This document shows, piece after piece, positions 35,614 to 46,563 of a DNA stretch of 64,000 nt (position 1 is the stretch's first letter; every line of letters begins with the position of its first letter). The stretch is from Sarcomyxa edulis (lineage: Eukaryota; Basidiomycota; Agaricomycetes; Agaricales; Mycenaceae). The position numbers and the translations under genes are program-made. The notes beneath the pieces are model-generated. The model searched no databases. It was not told where the DNA came from and saw only the letters and a program-made list of their open reading frames with translations. Where the stretch lies: assembly GCA_009761415.1 (NCBI GenBank), contig QUOL01000001.1, positions 1,302,001-1,366,000 of the forward strand, read 5' to 3'.

Positions 35614-35846
35614 GGTGAGAGTTGAGGGCGCAAGTCGCAGAGGATGGCCCCAAACTCAACAGACAGTGAATAGTTGTTAGTTGGGAAAAAATCGTGACGA
35701 ACGACACGGTGTCACAAAATGTTGTGTGCCTACACGTGCATGTGACACAGTCGCGAAGCAAGCAATAAGGCCGCAAGTCATTCCATGTTTTATGCAAAAT
35801 TGATGTTAATTCATGCAAAATCACAGTGTAAAACTAATCAACATCT

Positions 35847-37834
35847 TCAATCGCGTACTAGCCTTGAACCACTTGACGGGTATATCAGCTTTCCATCCTT
35901 GAAATAGATCAAGTCAACAGGTGCCCCGCGACTGACAATTCCCAAGTCAATCGAAATCCAATAAGGCTCGCATCCGGCCATGGGCTCGTCATTCAACTCT
36001 GGTCGACCTACCGCAATTCTAGAGATCCGTGAATTAGTTTCTAATAGGCTTCATCTTTACGTGTTTGTATGCTCACCTGAATTCCCCGAGCCTTCCAGTA
36101 CTCCAAAGAGCCGCCCCTGACCTCGCTTTTCCTTCGCTAACCAATGACAACACGTCCACTCCTTTAATAACAAGCGTTTGCAAAACAAGGGAGCCATCCT
36201 CAATTGTGATGACTGCCACGCTATCGTTGTTATGCCATACACCTCCATATGCATACGCGACTTGCATAATGTGCAAACTTTCGAAAGCAGGCTGGAAGCG
36301 CGAGACTGCCTCTGCGACGATAGCTGATGAATCTGTATAGTTTCCGGTCATGAGAGCTATCACACCGTATGATAGCTCGGGGTTCATCGCAAATTGACTG
36401 TGATATCCCGGTAAATTGCCACCTAGACGATGAACGTTTCAGAGTGATACCTAGATCATTGGAAGACGATCTACCTTTTCCATATAGTCGCGCTTCATTC
36501 CCAATTTTGATGATTTCCCATGGAGCTCCAACTTCCTGGAAACCATCGGTCCATGAGTGGAGAGGCCTAAGCCATTCGCGTACGACGTGCGTAGGGATGA
36601 CTCCTCCTTCAGCTGTAGGCGACAAAAATGTCCTCATGACGGTGACAAGGTCAGCAAGAGAGCTGAATTGACCTCCTGCCGGATCTGCGCCATTTGGGAA
36701 ATCGTGTTCCATGAACTCAAAGTATGCAGAGGGAACCGCGAAATGCTCAATCAGAGACGGTCGATCACGAAGATGATAGAAACTGCTGTTTAGGCCGAGG
36801 GGATCGAAAATGTCTCGTTGCAAGAGCTCCCGGTGGGTTTGAGGTTCTTTGTCACTTTGACTACTGGCCAGCTGATTGGCGGCGATATTGGACAGTCCGA
36901 GGAGGTCTATTCCTGCGTTTGAGTATACTGGATAGCTGTACTGCGGGACAATTAGTGGGTATGTGGCCACAGAATCCAGAAGAATTCCGGTAAAGCCATC
37001 GTATTCGTGAGGAGGGATAGGGATATTCGCCGGGACATCTATAGGCCAATTGTCCAGACTGTTGGCAGGATAATCCCTTCCTATTCCTAGGATATAGGAT
37101 GAGCAAGCTGTTGATAGGAGGCAAGAAAGGTCTTACCAGCCATATGACTTGCCAGCTGGCGTAACGTGATTGGGGCTTCCGTAGTCGACACCGAGGCAGT
37201 AGTGCCTTCCAGGAAATCCGACCATCCATACGAAGGATATGTGAAATTGGGCAAGAACTTCGATACAGGGTCATCCCTACGTTCAATTGTGTTAACAAAG
37301 AGAGGAAGAGACAACAATCATGGCACACCAATTCAAAACTCCCCGCTCACGCAATATGAGGGTCTCCAATACAGTAAACATCTTCGTGACACTCGCGATT
37401 CTATATATGGCTGCGCTATCGACAGTCCCTCTCTTCTGAGGGTCTGCTTCGTTGGCTTTCAGAGTCCCATATCCACGTTCGAAGACGGTGCCAGAGGGAG
37501 TAACGATGGCTATCGAAAGGCTGTCAATATCGGACCTGGAAGTGCGCTCTGAAAGGAAGGAGTCTAGAGAGGCAGACGCGGCCAAGATCTGTGGTCTATC
37601 GCGGTGAGGGGGATTGTATCCGAGAAGGGCAGGCAGAGGCGCTCTGCATTTCTTGTATTGTGGTAGGTCCTCTTTTTTTGTCCAGTTGAATGGAGTGGGA
37701 AGCGACCAGTTAGGCAGGTAGAAAGGTGAGAGTGCACCAGTCAGCCAGATAAGGATAAATATTAGAATGTAGCGGCTTTGGTGCGTTATCGATACGGGTC
37801 CCTTCTGAAACGAAGAAGAGATACCCTTAGACAT
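35847..37834 (-). CDS. Beta-lactamase-like serine hydrolase, membrane-anchored
   Basis: The protein begins with a basic cytoplasmic end and one signal-anchor helix (YILIFILIWLTGALSPFYL), so the domain probably faces the secretory lumen or cell exterior. The class C beta-lactamase/DD-peptidase fold (penicillin-binding-protein-like) follows. RIASVTKMFTVLETL has the catalytic SxxK, and PVYSNAGIDLLG has the YxN motif. LRQLASHMAG, SSFYHLRDRP and GGQFSSLADLVTVM are further family blocks. GGNLPGYHSQF in a later exon stands where the third motif (HxG-like) is expected. In eukaryotes this family includes LACTB-like peptidases and esterases; the substrate is not predictable. The last exon runs from IAVGRPELNDEP to the stop at 35847-35849. 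Confidence 0.88.
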
Positions 37835-38053
37835 AATGGTATGTCCGTCGTGCGCGTGAATTGCGACCTTCAGGCTTCACCAGTTGTCTCTGTAAGTTGC
37901 TAAGTCCGACTGGGAGATTTGACTCGGACATGTGACATGCTGCGATCGGATATCATGTGCCTTGTTTGGCTACGGATTGTGATGCAAACTGAGCCGTCCT
38001 CTTGGACGTCCAACTGCTAACAGATGCGAATTGCATTCGAGCCTCACCAAAAA

Positions 38054-39300
38054 TTATCTATATGCCGCTTCAGTATCATTTTGAGATCTATGCACCAGCT
38101 CTTCGAAGGATAAGATCTTGACCGTCAGATATCCGACTTTCACCCATACATAGGCCACGTTCATGATGTGCTTTCAGAATATGCAAAATGTGAGCATCGG
38201 TTGATAAGAGCGAACGGGGGGATAGGCTTTGCAGTTACCTGTAGAATCAGGGTACTCTCCAAATCCACAGCCTCGTCCAAGCCTATTAGCTGTTTGACTT
38301 CTGATCTCGAATACTCCCATAGATGAAGAGTCGATTTAGAATTAATTAGGGTGAAGGACTCTCCTGTCTCCAGGTCAACGGGTGAGCACCCGTCGTCACC
38401 ATGAGAGATGCACTGATCACTGACCAGTATGTTGATAAGCGTCATCGCCCCGGACGTAAAGACCCCATCCCCACGTTGACGGAGAGTTCTAGGATAGTGT
38501 CAGACGACAAAGATGCCGCCACGGATAGAGATTGATGGCACATCTCTACTCGGGGTGATCTATCTTGATATCTTCGAGCGTACCCTCGGGCTGATAATTA
38601 GTGCAGGAGCTGATATCGGCCTCTACGACGGAAGGATGTCTTTGGACGTGACGATGTCGAAGATTTGGAGGAGACTTAGAGCTCGTAGATTCGCGGAAAA
38701 GTGGCACCGGTGGTGGATTCGAAGGAATCATTCCCACCATGGATAGCCAACGTCGTATGGTGCGGGTATGACGTGGTTTGAGGATGCGGGGAATGTCCTT
38801 GGACATAGTTTTCGAGAACGTGGAACAATTGACGATCCCGATGAGTCTCGAGCAGAAGATACTTGTCCGTGATTAGAAAAGCACAGTCGTTCCAGGCAAG
38901 GCAAGAGATGTCAGACGTAGCGCACGGAGGTTTTCCAGAGTTATCAGGCTAGACAGGGTACCCAAGCACTCGAACAGTCGTAGATGAGGAACAGAGGAAG
39001 TGCGTCTCAACCTTTAGATGGCATAATGGTCGCCCTTGAATTCATCAGCATGTAACAAAGGGTAGAGCCGATGACCAATCCTGATCGACCTGTGTGGTAT
39101 AAATTGTGAATTGAACCGAAGGGAGAGTCTCAGACGTACCGAGCAGCATGTATATATGTCTGTTACGCAAAATGTGCCTCCTCTGATGTAGATCAGAAGT
39201 ACACGGTATCCAATACCGCAGAGAAGCGGATACGTCAATTAACTCTAGCGAGAACGTTGCATACCCTGTATCTCCTCGCAATACCTTAATGCTCTCCAAC
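38054..39300 (-). CDS. Unrecognised multi-exon gene, 3' end resolved
   Basis: The last two exons are clear. One begins after a CTATCCTAG acceptor near 38490 and reads TLRQRGDGVFTSGAMTLINI through DLETGESFTLINSKSTLHLW to LESTLILQ. It splices to HIMNVAYVWVKVGYLTVKIL, with a stop at 38054-38056. Upstream, coding-looking pieces occur in changing frames (for example CLAWNDCAFLITDKYLLLET near 38900 and FSLELIDVSASLRYWI near 39240) with no ATG that I can fix. The 5' boundary is therefore a guess, and the gene could extend to about 39540. It could be another F-box-type or WD-like protein, but no domain is certain. Confidence 0.45.
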
Positions 39301-39797
39301 GTGCTCTACGATTTGGTACGAAGAGTCATTCAGGAGGGTATGGAGAGATTCACGGTATTGAAGGGCCATAGCTTTCACCTTCCAAGCAGTGTGAGAGCAG
39401 TGCCGTTTTTCGCTACGCCGGTAGGAATTGGAGGAGGCCGACACGAGACGCAGAATCATCCTCCGAGAGTCGAGACGTTGAGTTTTTCTTGCGTTTTTCG
39501 AATTTGGACGCGTCGAGTCACGACCGTGACGGGTGACGATCACTGTCCGATGGTGCTCTTGAGTTTCCCACTGGCAGGAAGACTCATCTGTACAGAACTT
39601 GTACCCAGCTATACGATCAATTTTGCATCTTGTCAGTATAATTGGAAGTGGAGACCGGTGAAGAAGTCAGAAGCCAAGGCTGTGATGAACGCATCGAGAT
39701 AAATTTAGATCCGCGAGTAGGTAGTATACAACTTGGACTGCGCCGTCATCAACTCACCTCAATCACACATTCACCCATCCCCTACTCACAACATACC
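39301..39797. other. Upstream region of the beta-flanking gene
   Basis: Overlapping ORFs on both strands (39289-39702 on +, 39286-39543 on -) have no recognisable motif. The minus-strand one may be a 5' exon of the gene ending at 38054. The last 60 bases before the ATG at 39798 are C/A-rich, as expected of a fungal leader. Nothing else is seen. Confidence 0.3.
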
Positions 39798-40752
39798 ATG
39801 GTGAGTACTCTGTGTACATGCATCAGCTCGAAGTCTCATCGATCTGTAGGATTTCTTGAGCCTTGCAAAGAAAGGATACGAGGCGTATAGCGAGTCTCAA
39901 AGTGAGTAGCAACCTATTGTAGCTGCTATCGAACACCTCTCACACTGCTACAGCCGACGTCTCAAAGACCGGAGGACAAGAGTATAACTCGGACAACAAC
40001 GCCCAAAGACACAGCTCTTCACCACAGAGTAAGCCTTCATGTATCTACCTAATCGTATTGATCATCTAACACGATCGCATATCAGTTAACCACGAAGAAG
40101 CTATTCAGACTGCTCAAGAAAACGGATCTGGAGACAGATCACTCTTCACTTCAGCACTGGGGTTCTTGAGCGACAACAAGGTAAGTTTCTTCGTCATCTC
40201 TTGTTCTCTCCGTACTGACAGATCGGTCATGATCCATTATAGCAAGAGCATCAGACTCCCGTCAACGAGGAACACGTCCAAAATGCGCACCAACAAGCTT
40301 ATAAAGAAGGAAATGCCAGCAGTTTGAGTGCTGGATCTATGGGCAGTGCTGCTGCTATGCAGGTACGCCCACATGTCTTGGCACATCGATACATAATTTC
40401 TTATCTGATATTTCGTACCTCCCTCCAGATTCTCAAACAATTCACATCAGGCAGCTCCAGTGGAGGTGGTTCCCAGACCCAGCTGATCAGCATGGCTATG
40501 GCTGAGGCTAGTAAATTGTTCGAGCAATCTGGTGGAGCTGCCTCTGGCAACAAACAAGATGCGGTCAATGGCGCTGCCATGACCGTCATGAAACTCCTAG
40601 TTCAGTCTAAATTCAGCGCCATAACCGGCGGTTCTAGTAGCAGCTCTGGTGGATTGAGCGGCTTGATGAGCTTGGTCAGTGACATAAATATCCACTGCAG
40701 ATCAAGTTTGATATTGATTCCCATCGTATTGCAGGCCTCCAAGTTTGCTTGA
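39798..40752 (+). CDS. Beta-flanking gene (matA locus border)
   Basis: Seven exons (39798-39800, 39850-39901, 39954-40028, 40086-40180, 40243-40362, 40429-40674, 40735-40752) give 202 residues. Exon 1 is the ATG codon alone. The product has MDFLSLAKKGYEAYSES, then polar NHEEAIQTAQENGSGDRSLF and EEHVQNAHQQAYKEGNAS, then a helical, Ser/Gly-rich C-terminal half (LISMAMAEASKLFEQSGG, MTVMKLLVQSKF, GLSGLMSLASKFA). This matches my memory of the conserved protein called beta-flanking protein in mushroom and mould genomes, whose function is unknown. It is the standard border gene of matA, and it faces HD2 here across 889 bp. Confidence 0.85.
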
Positions 40753-41204
40753 TCGCGCGGAAGCATTATTACGGTGTAGTGAAGGTCGAAATTAAATGTA
40801 ACTGTTATCCTGATTCTCGTGGATGTGGACACTGTCTCTTGGAATCGACTAGAGTGTTTTCCATCGTTGCGATTCTGATCTCTCCAGCCTGCAATGACAC
40901 CAGCAAGCTATAGCACAGATCAACTCCTTCGGTCTAGATACACGCGAATAGTTCTTCTCAGACATACACCAGCGATCGGCTTGTAGGGCCTACGAGACAA
41001 GAACAGAGAAACAGCGGACTGCAATTGGTACGACTGCTATGATATGTCTACAATGGTATACAGATATTTGAGTTTGAGTGGGTATAAAAAAGCGACGGAA
41101 CAATATAACAAGATAGCGATGAAACAGAGCAGGATAAGTAATGGTATAATGAGAAAGCGAGTAGGAAAAACAACAAAGAGACGAGAAGGAAAGCAAGGTG
41201 GATA

Positions 41205-41276
41205 GCGAGATGGGATGGAGATGGTGAGATGAATTTTGATTAGTGAGATGGAGTGAGATGGTATCGAGATGGGGTA
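41205..41276 (+). repeat. GAGATGG-type short tandem repeat
   Basis: Six imperfect copies of G(T/A)GAGATGG, spaced 7-20 bp, lie in purine-rich DNA between the converging beta-flanking and HD2 genes. The surrounding 40990-41640 is low complexity. On the minus strand it forms long Ser/Ile/Leu-rich ORFs without domain content, which I take for the HD2 3' flank. Apart from this I see no gene between 40753 and 41641. Confidence 0.5.
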
Positions 41277-41641
41277 GGATGAAGATGAAGCAGGATGAAT
41301 AGAGAATTGAAGAATAAGAAAGATAGAAATCCAAAAATGTACAGGCAGAACGGGTAAGACTCTGTCGCTCGGAATATATACCGATATTAAGATACAAATG
41401 TATCCGGTGAAATGCGAATTAATTGAACTTGGGGACGGATAAACCGTCGTATTAGAGTCGGAACACTTCATGAAGAAGGGCCCGACGTTCCAGTTCCAGA
41501 GTGTAAAGGTACACCGTCGTTGGCAAGAGATCGAACCGTAGGCCAAGCCAAAACTGGCAATGGAGGTAAGAGTGTGCCGTAGTTCCCCGAGCAAGCTCGC
41601 AGCGTCCGTTCTGAAGATCATCAGAAGAACGGCTCCGTCAT

Positions 41642-43611
41642 TCATGCCTGCAAGAACTGAGAAGGGGTGAAGTTGAAGTTGAAGTCGTTATAAGACGGCG
41701 TCTGAATTTGTTTGGAGGCATTCCCAAAGCCATTCAATTGGAAGGCATTAGGCGGGAAGGAGAGGTCAAACAAAGAATCTCCGAAGAGGTCGTCAGTGAA
41801 ACTGAAGTCCGTTGCGGTGACTGGTGCGGGGGGCTGCAAAGGCGTCGGCGAGAAGGTGGGTGTGATAGGCATGTTAGGCAACGACGTATCGCTGCCGCTG
41901 GAAGATGTCCTAGTGTGTGAAGAGAATAATGATTCGAAGGAGGATGTTCTCGATCCAGATGATACGGACGAAAGTGATGAAGGTGAAGAGGGAGTTGTGA
42001 CTGGTTGGATCGGAGAGGTACGGTGGGCGACACTCTGGCTCTGCGGTGTACGTCTGGGTAATCGCGCCACTTGTCTGCGGGGAGGAATTTTCTTGTACAC
42101 AGGTATTGAAGACGAAGGGGCAGACGGCGGCAACAAGGACACCGGAGGCGATTCGGGTGCCGGAGTTTGGAACGCATGCAATCGAGAATCCGGAGCACGC
42201 ACAATAGTAATAGTAGGTTTGTATGTAGCTAGCGAGGCATAAGATTCCAAGGAAGTTGGGACAAACGCAGGGTGTCGACCAATCGGAGGTGTAATTGGGG
42301 TGAAAGTGGTTGGTAGAGGATATGTCCGTTTTGAAGAGAGAGGTTCAGTCGATGTCGGTCTCGAATGTTTTCCTGACCCTGTCTTTCTAGACCCGGTCAT
42401 GAGAGGGGTCAAAAGACTGAGCCTTTCAAAGCGCGCCGTAAGATCCCCGAAGTCTGAGGACGGACGATTGACGCGTTGGGTGGCGGTTTTACGCTGCCAG
42501 ACTGGAGGAGGGAATGTAAATCCCTCGTCCGTCGTAGGGAATAGGTGATAGTTGCGACACTCAGAAAACACTGTGGGAAAGGCATGAGGGGGTGCCTTGA
42601 CGGCCAGAACATCAAAAGCATCGGATTGCCGGACATGTCGTTCAATACAACCGGGCTGTAAGGACTAGTCAGCTATACACTAGCCTGACAGAATGCATGG
42701 CCCTATGTGTGCTTACCGCATCTTCTTCATCAGAAGAGTCGTCCATTTCCTCGTCATCATTATCCCACTCTGACTCTTCGGGATCACGTCGTTGGTTCTC
42801 AGGTACAAAGAGATCTGGCATCGACTTCGCGAGTGCCTCTAGGTCAATAGGAGATCGATCATCGGCACGCCGTCTAACTACGGGTTTCCCTTCCTTCCTT
42901 GCGCGACGTCGGTGATTTTGGAACTGAGAGTGCAATGAATACTAGGACAGACATCTGCGAGGGACTTGAAACACATACCCATACTTCAATCTGCCGTGGG
43001 GTCATCATAGACTTTCGAGCTAACCAAGCTCTATCAGCTTGAGATGGGTAAGCATGTTCCTCGAAGTATGCTTCAAGAAAGGGTGTGAAGTGCTTGAGAA
43101 AAGTCAGTGAATTATTCCTCAAGGCTGAAGAATTGCCCACATTATTGAATTTTCTGCTTGCCAAGTCAACGAGTGGAGTGACCGGACGAGGACAGCGCCG
43201 CTGCAAAGTAGATATTTGCTCTTTGACGGTCACTAGATAATGCTGTTGGTAATTGAGCTCGTAGACACGGCGCAGCCTTTCAAAGACTTGCTCCAGTGGA
43301 GGAAGCAAGGGAGACCGATCTACCGCAGACAATTTGCGACATGCCTCTTCGAAATTAAGGCTGTACATTCGCTGCAATGATGAAGCATTGTGTTTCAAGG
43401 CGTCGGAGCACTGGAAAACGAGTTCTTCGGGAAGGTTAAAACTTTCGATAAGCGAGCGAAAGTCGGGAGCAGGGCCAAGATTGAGGTTTGGTGTGCTGAG
43501 AGGGCATGAGGCAACTGGGGATGATTGTGAGAAGGGCCTGGCAAGAGCCTGCAGATCCTGAGCAATGACAGATATGTCCCGTAGTAGCGATTTTCTGTCA
43601 AGATGGGTCAT
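41642..43611 (-). CDS. HD2: Mating-type homeodomain transcription factor HD2 (matA)
   Basis: Three exons (43611-42979, 42923-42717, 42655-41642) give 617 residues. The N-terminal 160 residues are the variable, helical specificity region that in other mushrooms mediates dimerisation with HD1 from a compatible mate. A classical 60-residue homeodomain lies at about 164-223: FLKHFTPFLEAYFEEHAYPS, then RQIEVW and FQNHRRRARKEG, with the invariant W, F, N and R of helix 3. An intron splits it between Trp211 and Phe212, the usual place in HD2 genes. A basic patch (KPVVRRRADDR) and an acidic stretch (EESEWDNDDEEMDDSSDEED) follow, then a Ser/Pro-rich tail. Start chosen at the ATG before THLDRKSLLRDIS. 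HD2 supplies the main DNA-binding domain of the heterodimer. Confidence 0.95.
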
Positions 43612-43906
43612 CGTAGTGAAAAGACGTATCACAAGAGGAAATGGTAGCTATAACCAGTGATCCTGGGCAGCTCTCGTTATTTAGCGTGCGCCATTGTTCA
43701 CCCATTATGGAAGGATATGTATGTCACGGCTCATTGTGACACGTGTGACTATACACAATCTTCAGGTATACGTTGCAGCTTGGCCTCAGGTCAGCTTGCT
43801 GTCTTTCAACACCAAATTCTCCAACTCAGCACTCTACAGCGTCATTCGGACATCTTCAGATCTATCTCATCGTTATAGCTTCGCCTGGAGACTATATCTC
43901 GACACC
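43612..43906. promoter_or_regulatory. Bidirectional promoter between HD2 and HD1
   Basis: The 295 bp between the divergent start codons must hold both promoters. It contains GTGACACGTGTGAC near 43737, a near-palindrome around CACGTG that could bind a basic helix-loop-helix factor. No clear TATA box is seen on either strand. In other mushrooms such spacers are targets of the HD complex itself; whether that holds here cannot be read by eye. Confidence 0.6.
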
Positions 43907-46155
43907 ATGCAAAGATCAATACACCAAAGATTACTCGATGCTGAGTTACAGCTTCTTTCCTCTGTCTCCGAAGGCGAATCTGCAGTCATAGCATTCGAGA
44001 GCACCTGGTCAGCATTACAGGACGACATCCAGTGTGCCATTCAGACGGCATCCTTGACAGATGATACCATAGCCCTGGCACATGATGTTTCTACTAGAAT
44101 TGCAAACATTGCTGAAATGTTCCTCGATTTCAATCAGACTGCTGAAAGGCTGACGTCGTCACTCATCACCGAACTGGACGACGTTTTTTCCGAGCTCGAT
44201 TTGAACGGCCCCTTGTCAAAGGCGTCACAGCGGATAGGAATGCACAGCTACGTCCCACATCCCAACGGCAATCGGTCGGATTCGGCTCTTCCTCCATATA
44301 TCGCTCCCGCATACAAATGGCTCTTGAAAAACATTCACAATCCATATCCATCGAAATCGACCAAGCTATCTATCGCAGAGGAAACATCCTCATCTTCATC
44401 GAACATCGACTCGTGGTTCGTGCACGTTCGTCGCCGTATAGGATGGACGAAGCTTGTTCGGAAGTGGTACAAAGGCTCGCGGTCTGATGCGATTGACGCT
44501 GCTTATCGCGCGCTCGTTGAAGATGACCCGATTCGAGCTCTAGATGCCAATCTTAAAATGGAATTCATTCAAGTGGAGGCCAATGCTAGGGAGTTGTATG
44601 CGCACAAGCTCGTAAAAAGTTCACTTGCTGGGCAAATGAACCGAGCGGTTCATGATATGACGGACATCGATCGAAGAAGACGGGAGGAGCTCAGGGCTCT
44701 TGAGGCTGAAGAGAAAAAAGAGCGCGTACACAAACAGAAGGAGATTGTAAAGATACAACGGGCTGAAGAGAAGGCGATGCAAAGGATGAAGCGTGCCAGA
44801 GCGAAGTCGTCGTATCCATCACCTGATCGCTCGCTCAGTGCCCCACTTGCATCCGATGTCACCGATGAAAGCGATGGCGAGCTTGAAGAGCAGCGACCTG
44901 TACGGTCAACGCGCAAACTAAAACGGCGGTCTTCACCGGATTCCGATGATGATCTCAATACACGCCCCTGCAATAAGCGACCTCGGTGAGTTGAACTTGC
45001 GAGAGCTCGGGTAGCCTTACTGACTGTTCTCCTCCAAAGAATCGATATTGAAAATTCAGACAAAAATGTCATCCCAGAACTCATCATTGGGTTACCATCG
45101 CCGGCACCGGAAGCGTCGCTCGAGATCTGTGCTGCGTCTCCAGTTCGAAGAATCGAAGCCTCGTCTACTCCCTCACTCACCCCACCAGCTCCATCTATCA
45201 ATCGTAAACGCCGTTTATCGGAGGGCAGCGCACAGGGAGCACCCAAGCGACCCCGTGGTCTTCCAGCTGGTCCTCGTTTACAGGCTGTTTCCGATCCTCT
45301 ACCAAAGTCCAATGCTGTGGATTTCCAAACTGCTCTAGAATTTGACGACTGGCTCAAACAGATCAACTTCGATATTCCTAGTCCTGTTTCTTTCGAACAG
45401 CTCGATCCGTTGGCTCCATTGGAAATCGAGCTCTTCGACTACTCTTCGTTCGCCGACTCAATCAACGATAGTCCCATCCAAGGTCATCGCGAATGTGAGT
45501 GCGGTCAGGAAAAACGTTTCTACGTCTACTAACATTTCTGTCTCAGCTGTTACGATGTTGAAGTCGTTACCGTCTCCAAAAGTGACGACCTCCAATCCTC
45601 TCGGGGAACAACCTCCTTCGAGGCCAATCAATGCATATTCAGCAGAGTCAGTCGACCTGTTGACCGGATCCGAGCTATTAGAGGGTCCGCTTGATGTCGA
45701 ACTGTTTCAAAATTGGCTGTCATCCCCCGGATTTGAACAGCGTAAGCAAGCCAAATGTCTCTTGTCCACACCTACTGAATATTCCCATATCAGCTGCTCC
45801 AAATTTCGCAGAATTTATTGACTATTCCTGGGATCCCAACGACTTTTGCGATCTCGGCGGCTCTGCGGACTCTTCGGATTCTGTGACGTTTTCGGACGCA
45901 GCATCACCATCGAAAGCTGGCTGCGCGACGTCAGAGTCTGCACTGGCTTGGTTCCATCACCTATCGTCAAGTACCCAATTCGATCCGTCCAATCTTATCA
46001 AACCGCCTACACATCCCGAAGCTCCGCCTTCGCCTCCAAACGATGTCACTGACGGGATATCTACGCGAGAGCAGGAAAAAGTTGCGAAACAAAGACAGCT
46101 TTTTGAATTACAAGAGGCTGCCAGAATATTAGAAGCAGAATTATCTCAGTCCTAA
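43907..46155 (+). CDS. HD1: Mating-type homeodomain transcription factor HD1 (matA)
   Basis: Four exons (43907-44985, 45040-45494, 45547-45741, 45794-46155) give 696 residues. The start MQRSIHQRLLDAELQLLSSV is the typical HD1 N terminus, followed by the specificity helices. The TALE-type homeodomain (about residues 124-180) shows PPYIAPAYKWLLKNIHNPYP, with the PYP extension loop, and a recognition helix SWFVHVRRRIGWT. A long charged helix follows (DIDRRRREELRALEAEEKKE), probably a coiled coil. Basic nuclear-localisation-like clusters include RSTRKLKRRSS, NRKRRLSEG and PKRPRG. The Ser/Pro/Asp-rich C terminus could be an activation region. HD1 usually brings nuclear import and activation to the heterodimer. 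The frame extends further upstream, but 43907 fits family starts. Confidence 0.95.
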
Positions 46156-46373
46156 GCCTTGTAAGTGCATTCGGCTCATGTTGCTTATTATGTGGTACTC
46201 ACAGTTTACTTCAGATCGCTTTTCTATCGCTTTTCTGCATTATTTTCTTATTGCATATCATTATTTCTTACTTAGGTTCCTTCACCATCCTCTCCATAAA
46301 TACCCCGCATCACAACTATAACCACTCATCGCACTGCTATCTTGTTCCGTTTCTGTTGTTATAACTTTCCTGC

Positions 46374-46413
46374 CATAATTATCCTTGCTTTCCCATAGTT
46401 ATCCTTGCTTTCC
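46374..46413 (+). repeat. Tandem 20 bp repeat, two copies
   Basis: CATAATTATCCTTGCTTTCC and CATAGTTATCCTTGCTTTCC follow each other with one mismatch. They lie in the C/T-rich 408 bp between the converging HD1 and MIP genes, which holds no ORF of note. Confidence 0.7.
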
Positions 46414-46563
46414 GTGCTATCGTGTTATTCTTTGCTATCATCATTTGTCTTTTTCTCTTCTCAACGATCTCCGACTGTAGGATACATCAATAATCTCATT
46501 AAAAGCCTCCTGATCTCGCACTCTCTAGATGTGATTAAAGGATAAATGATTGGATGGCAATGC

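Noticed and set aside
40990..41645. Long minus-strand ORFs beyond the HD2 stop as a further HD gene
   Set aside because: They are low-complexity Ser/Ile/Leu/His sequence created by GAGATGG-type repeats, with no homeodomain motif.
44650..45366. 238-codon minus-strand ORF over HD1
   Set aside because: It is the antisense shadow of the HD1 coding exons; its Ser/Arg composition mirrors the codons of the sense strand.
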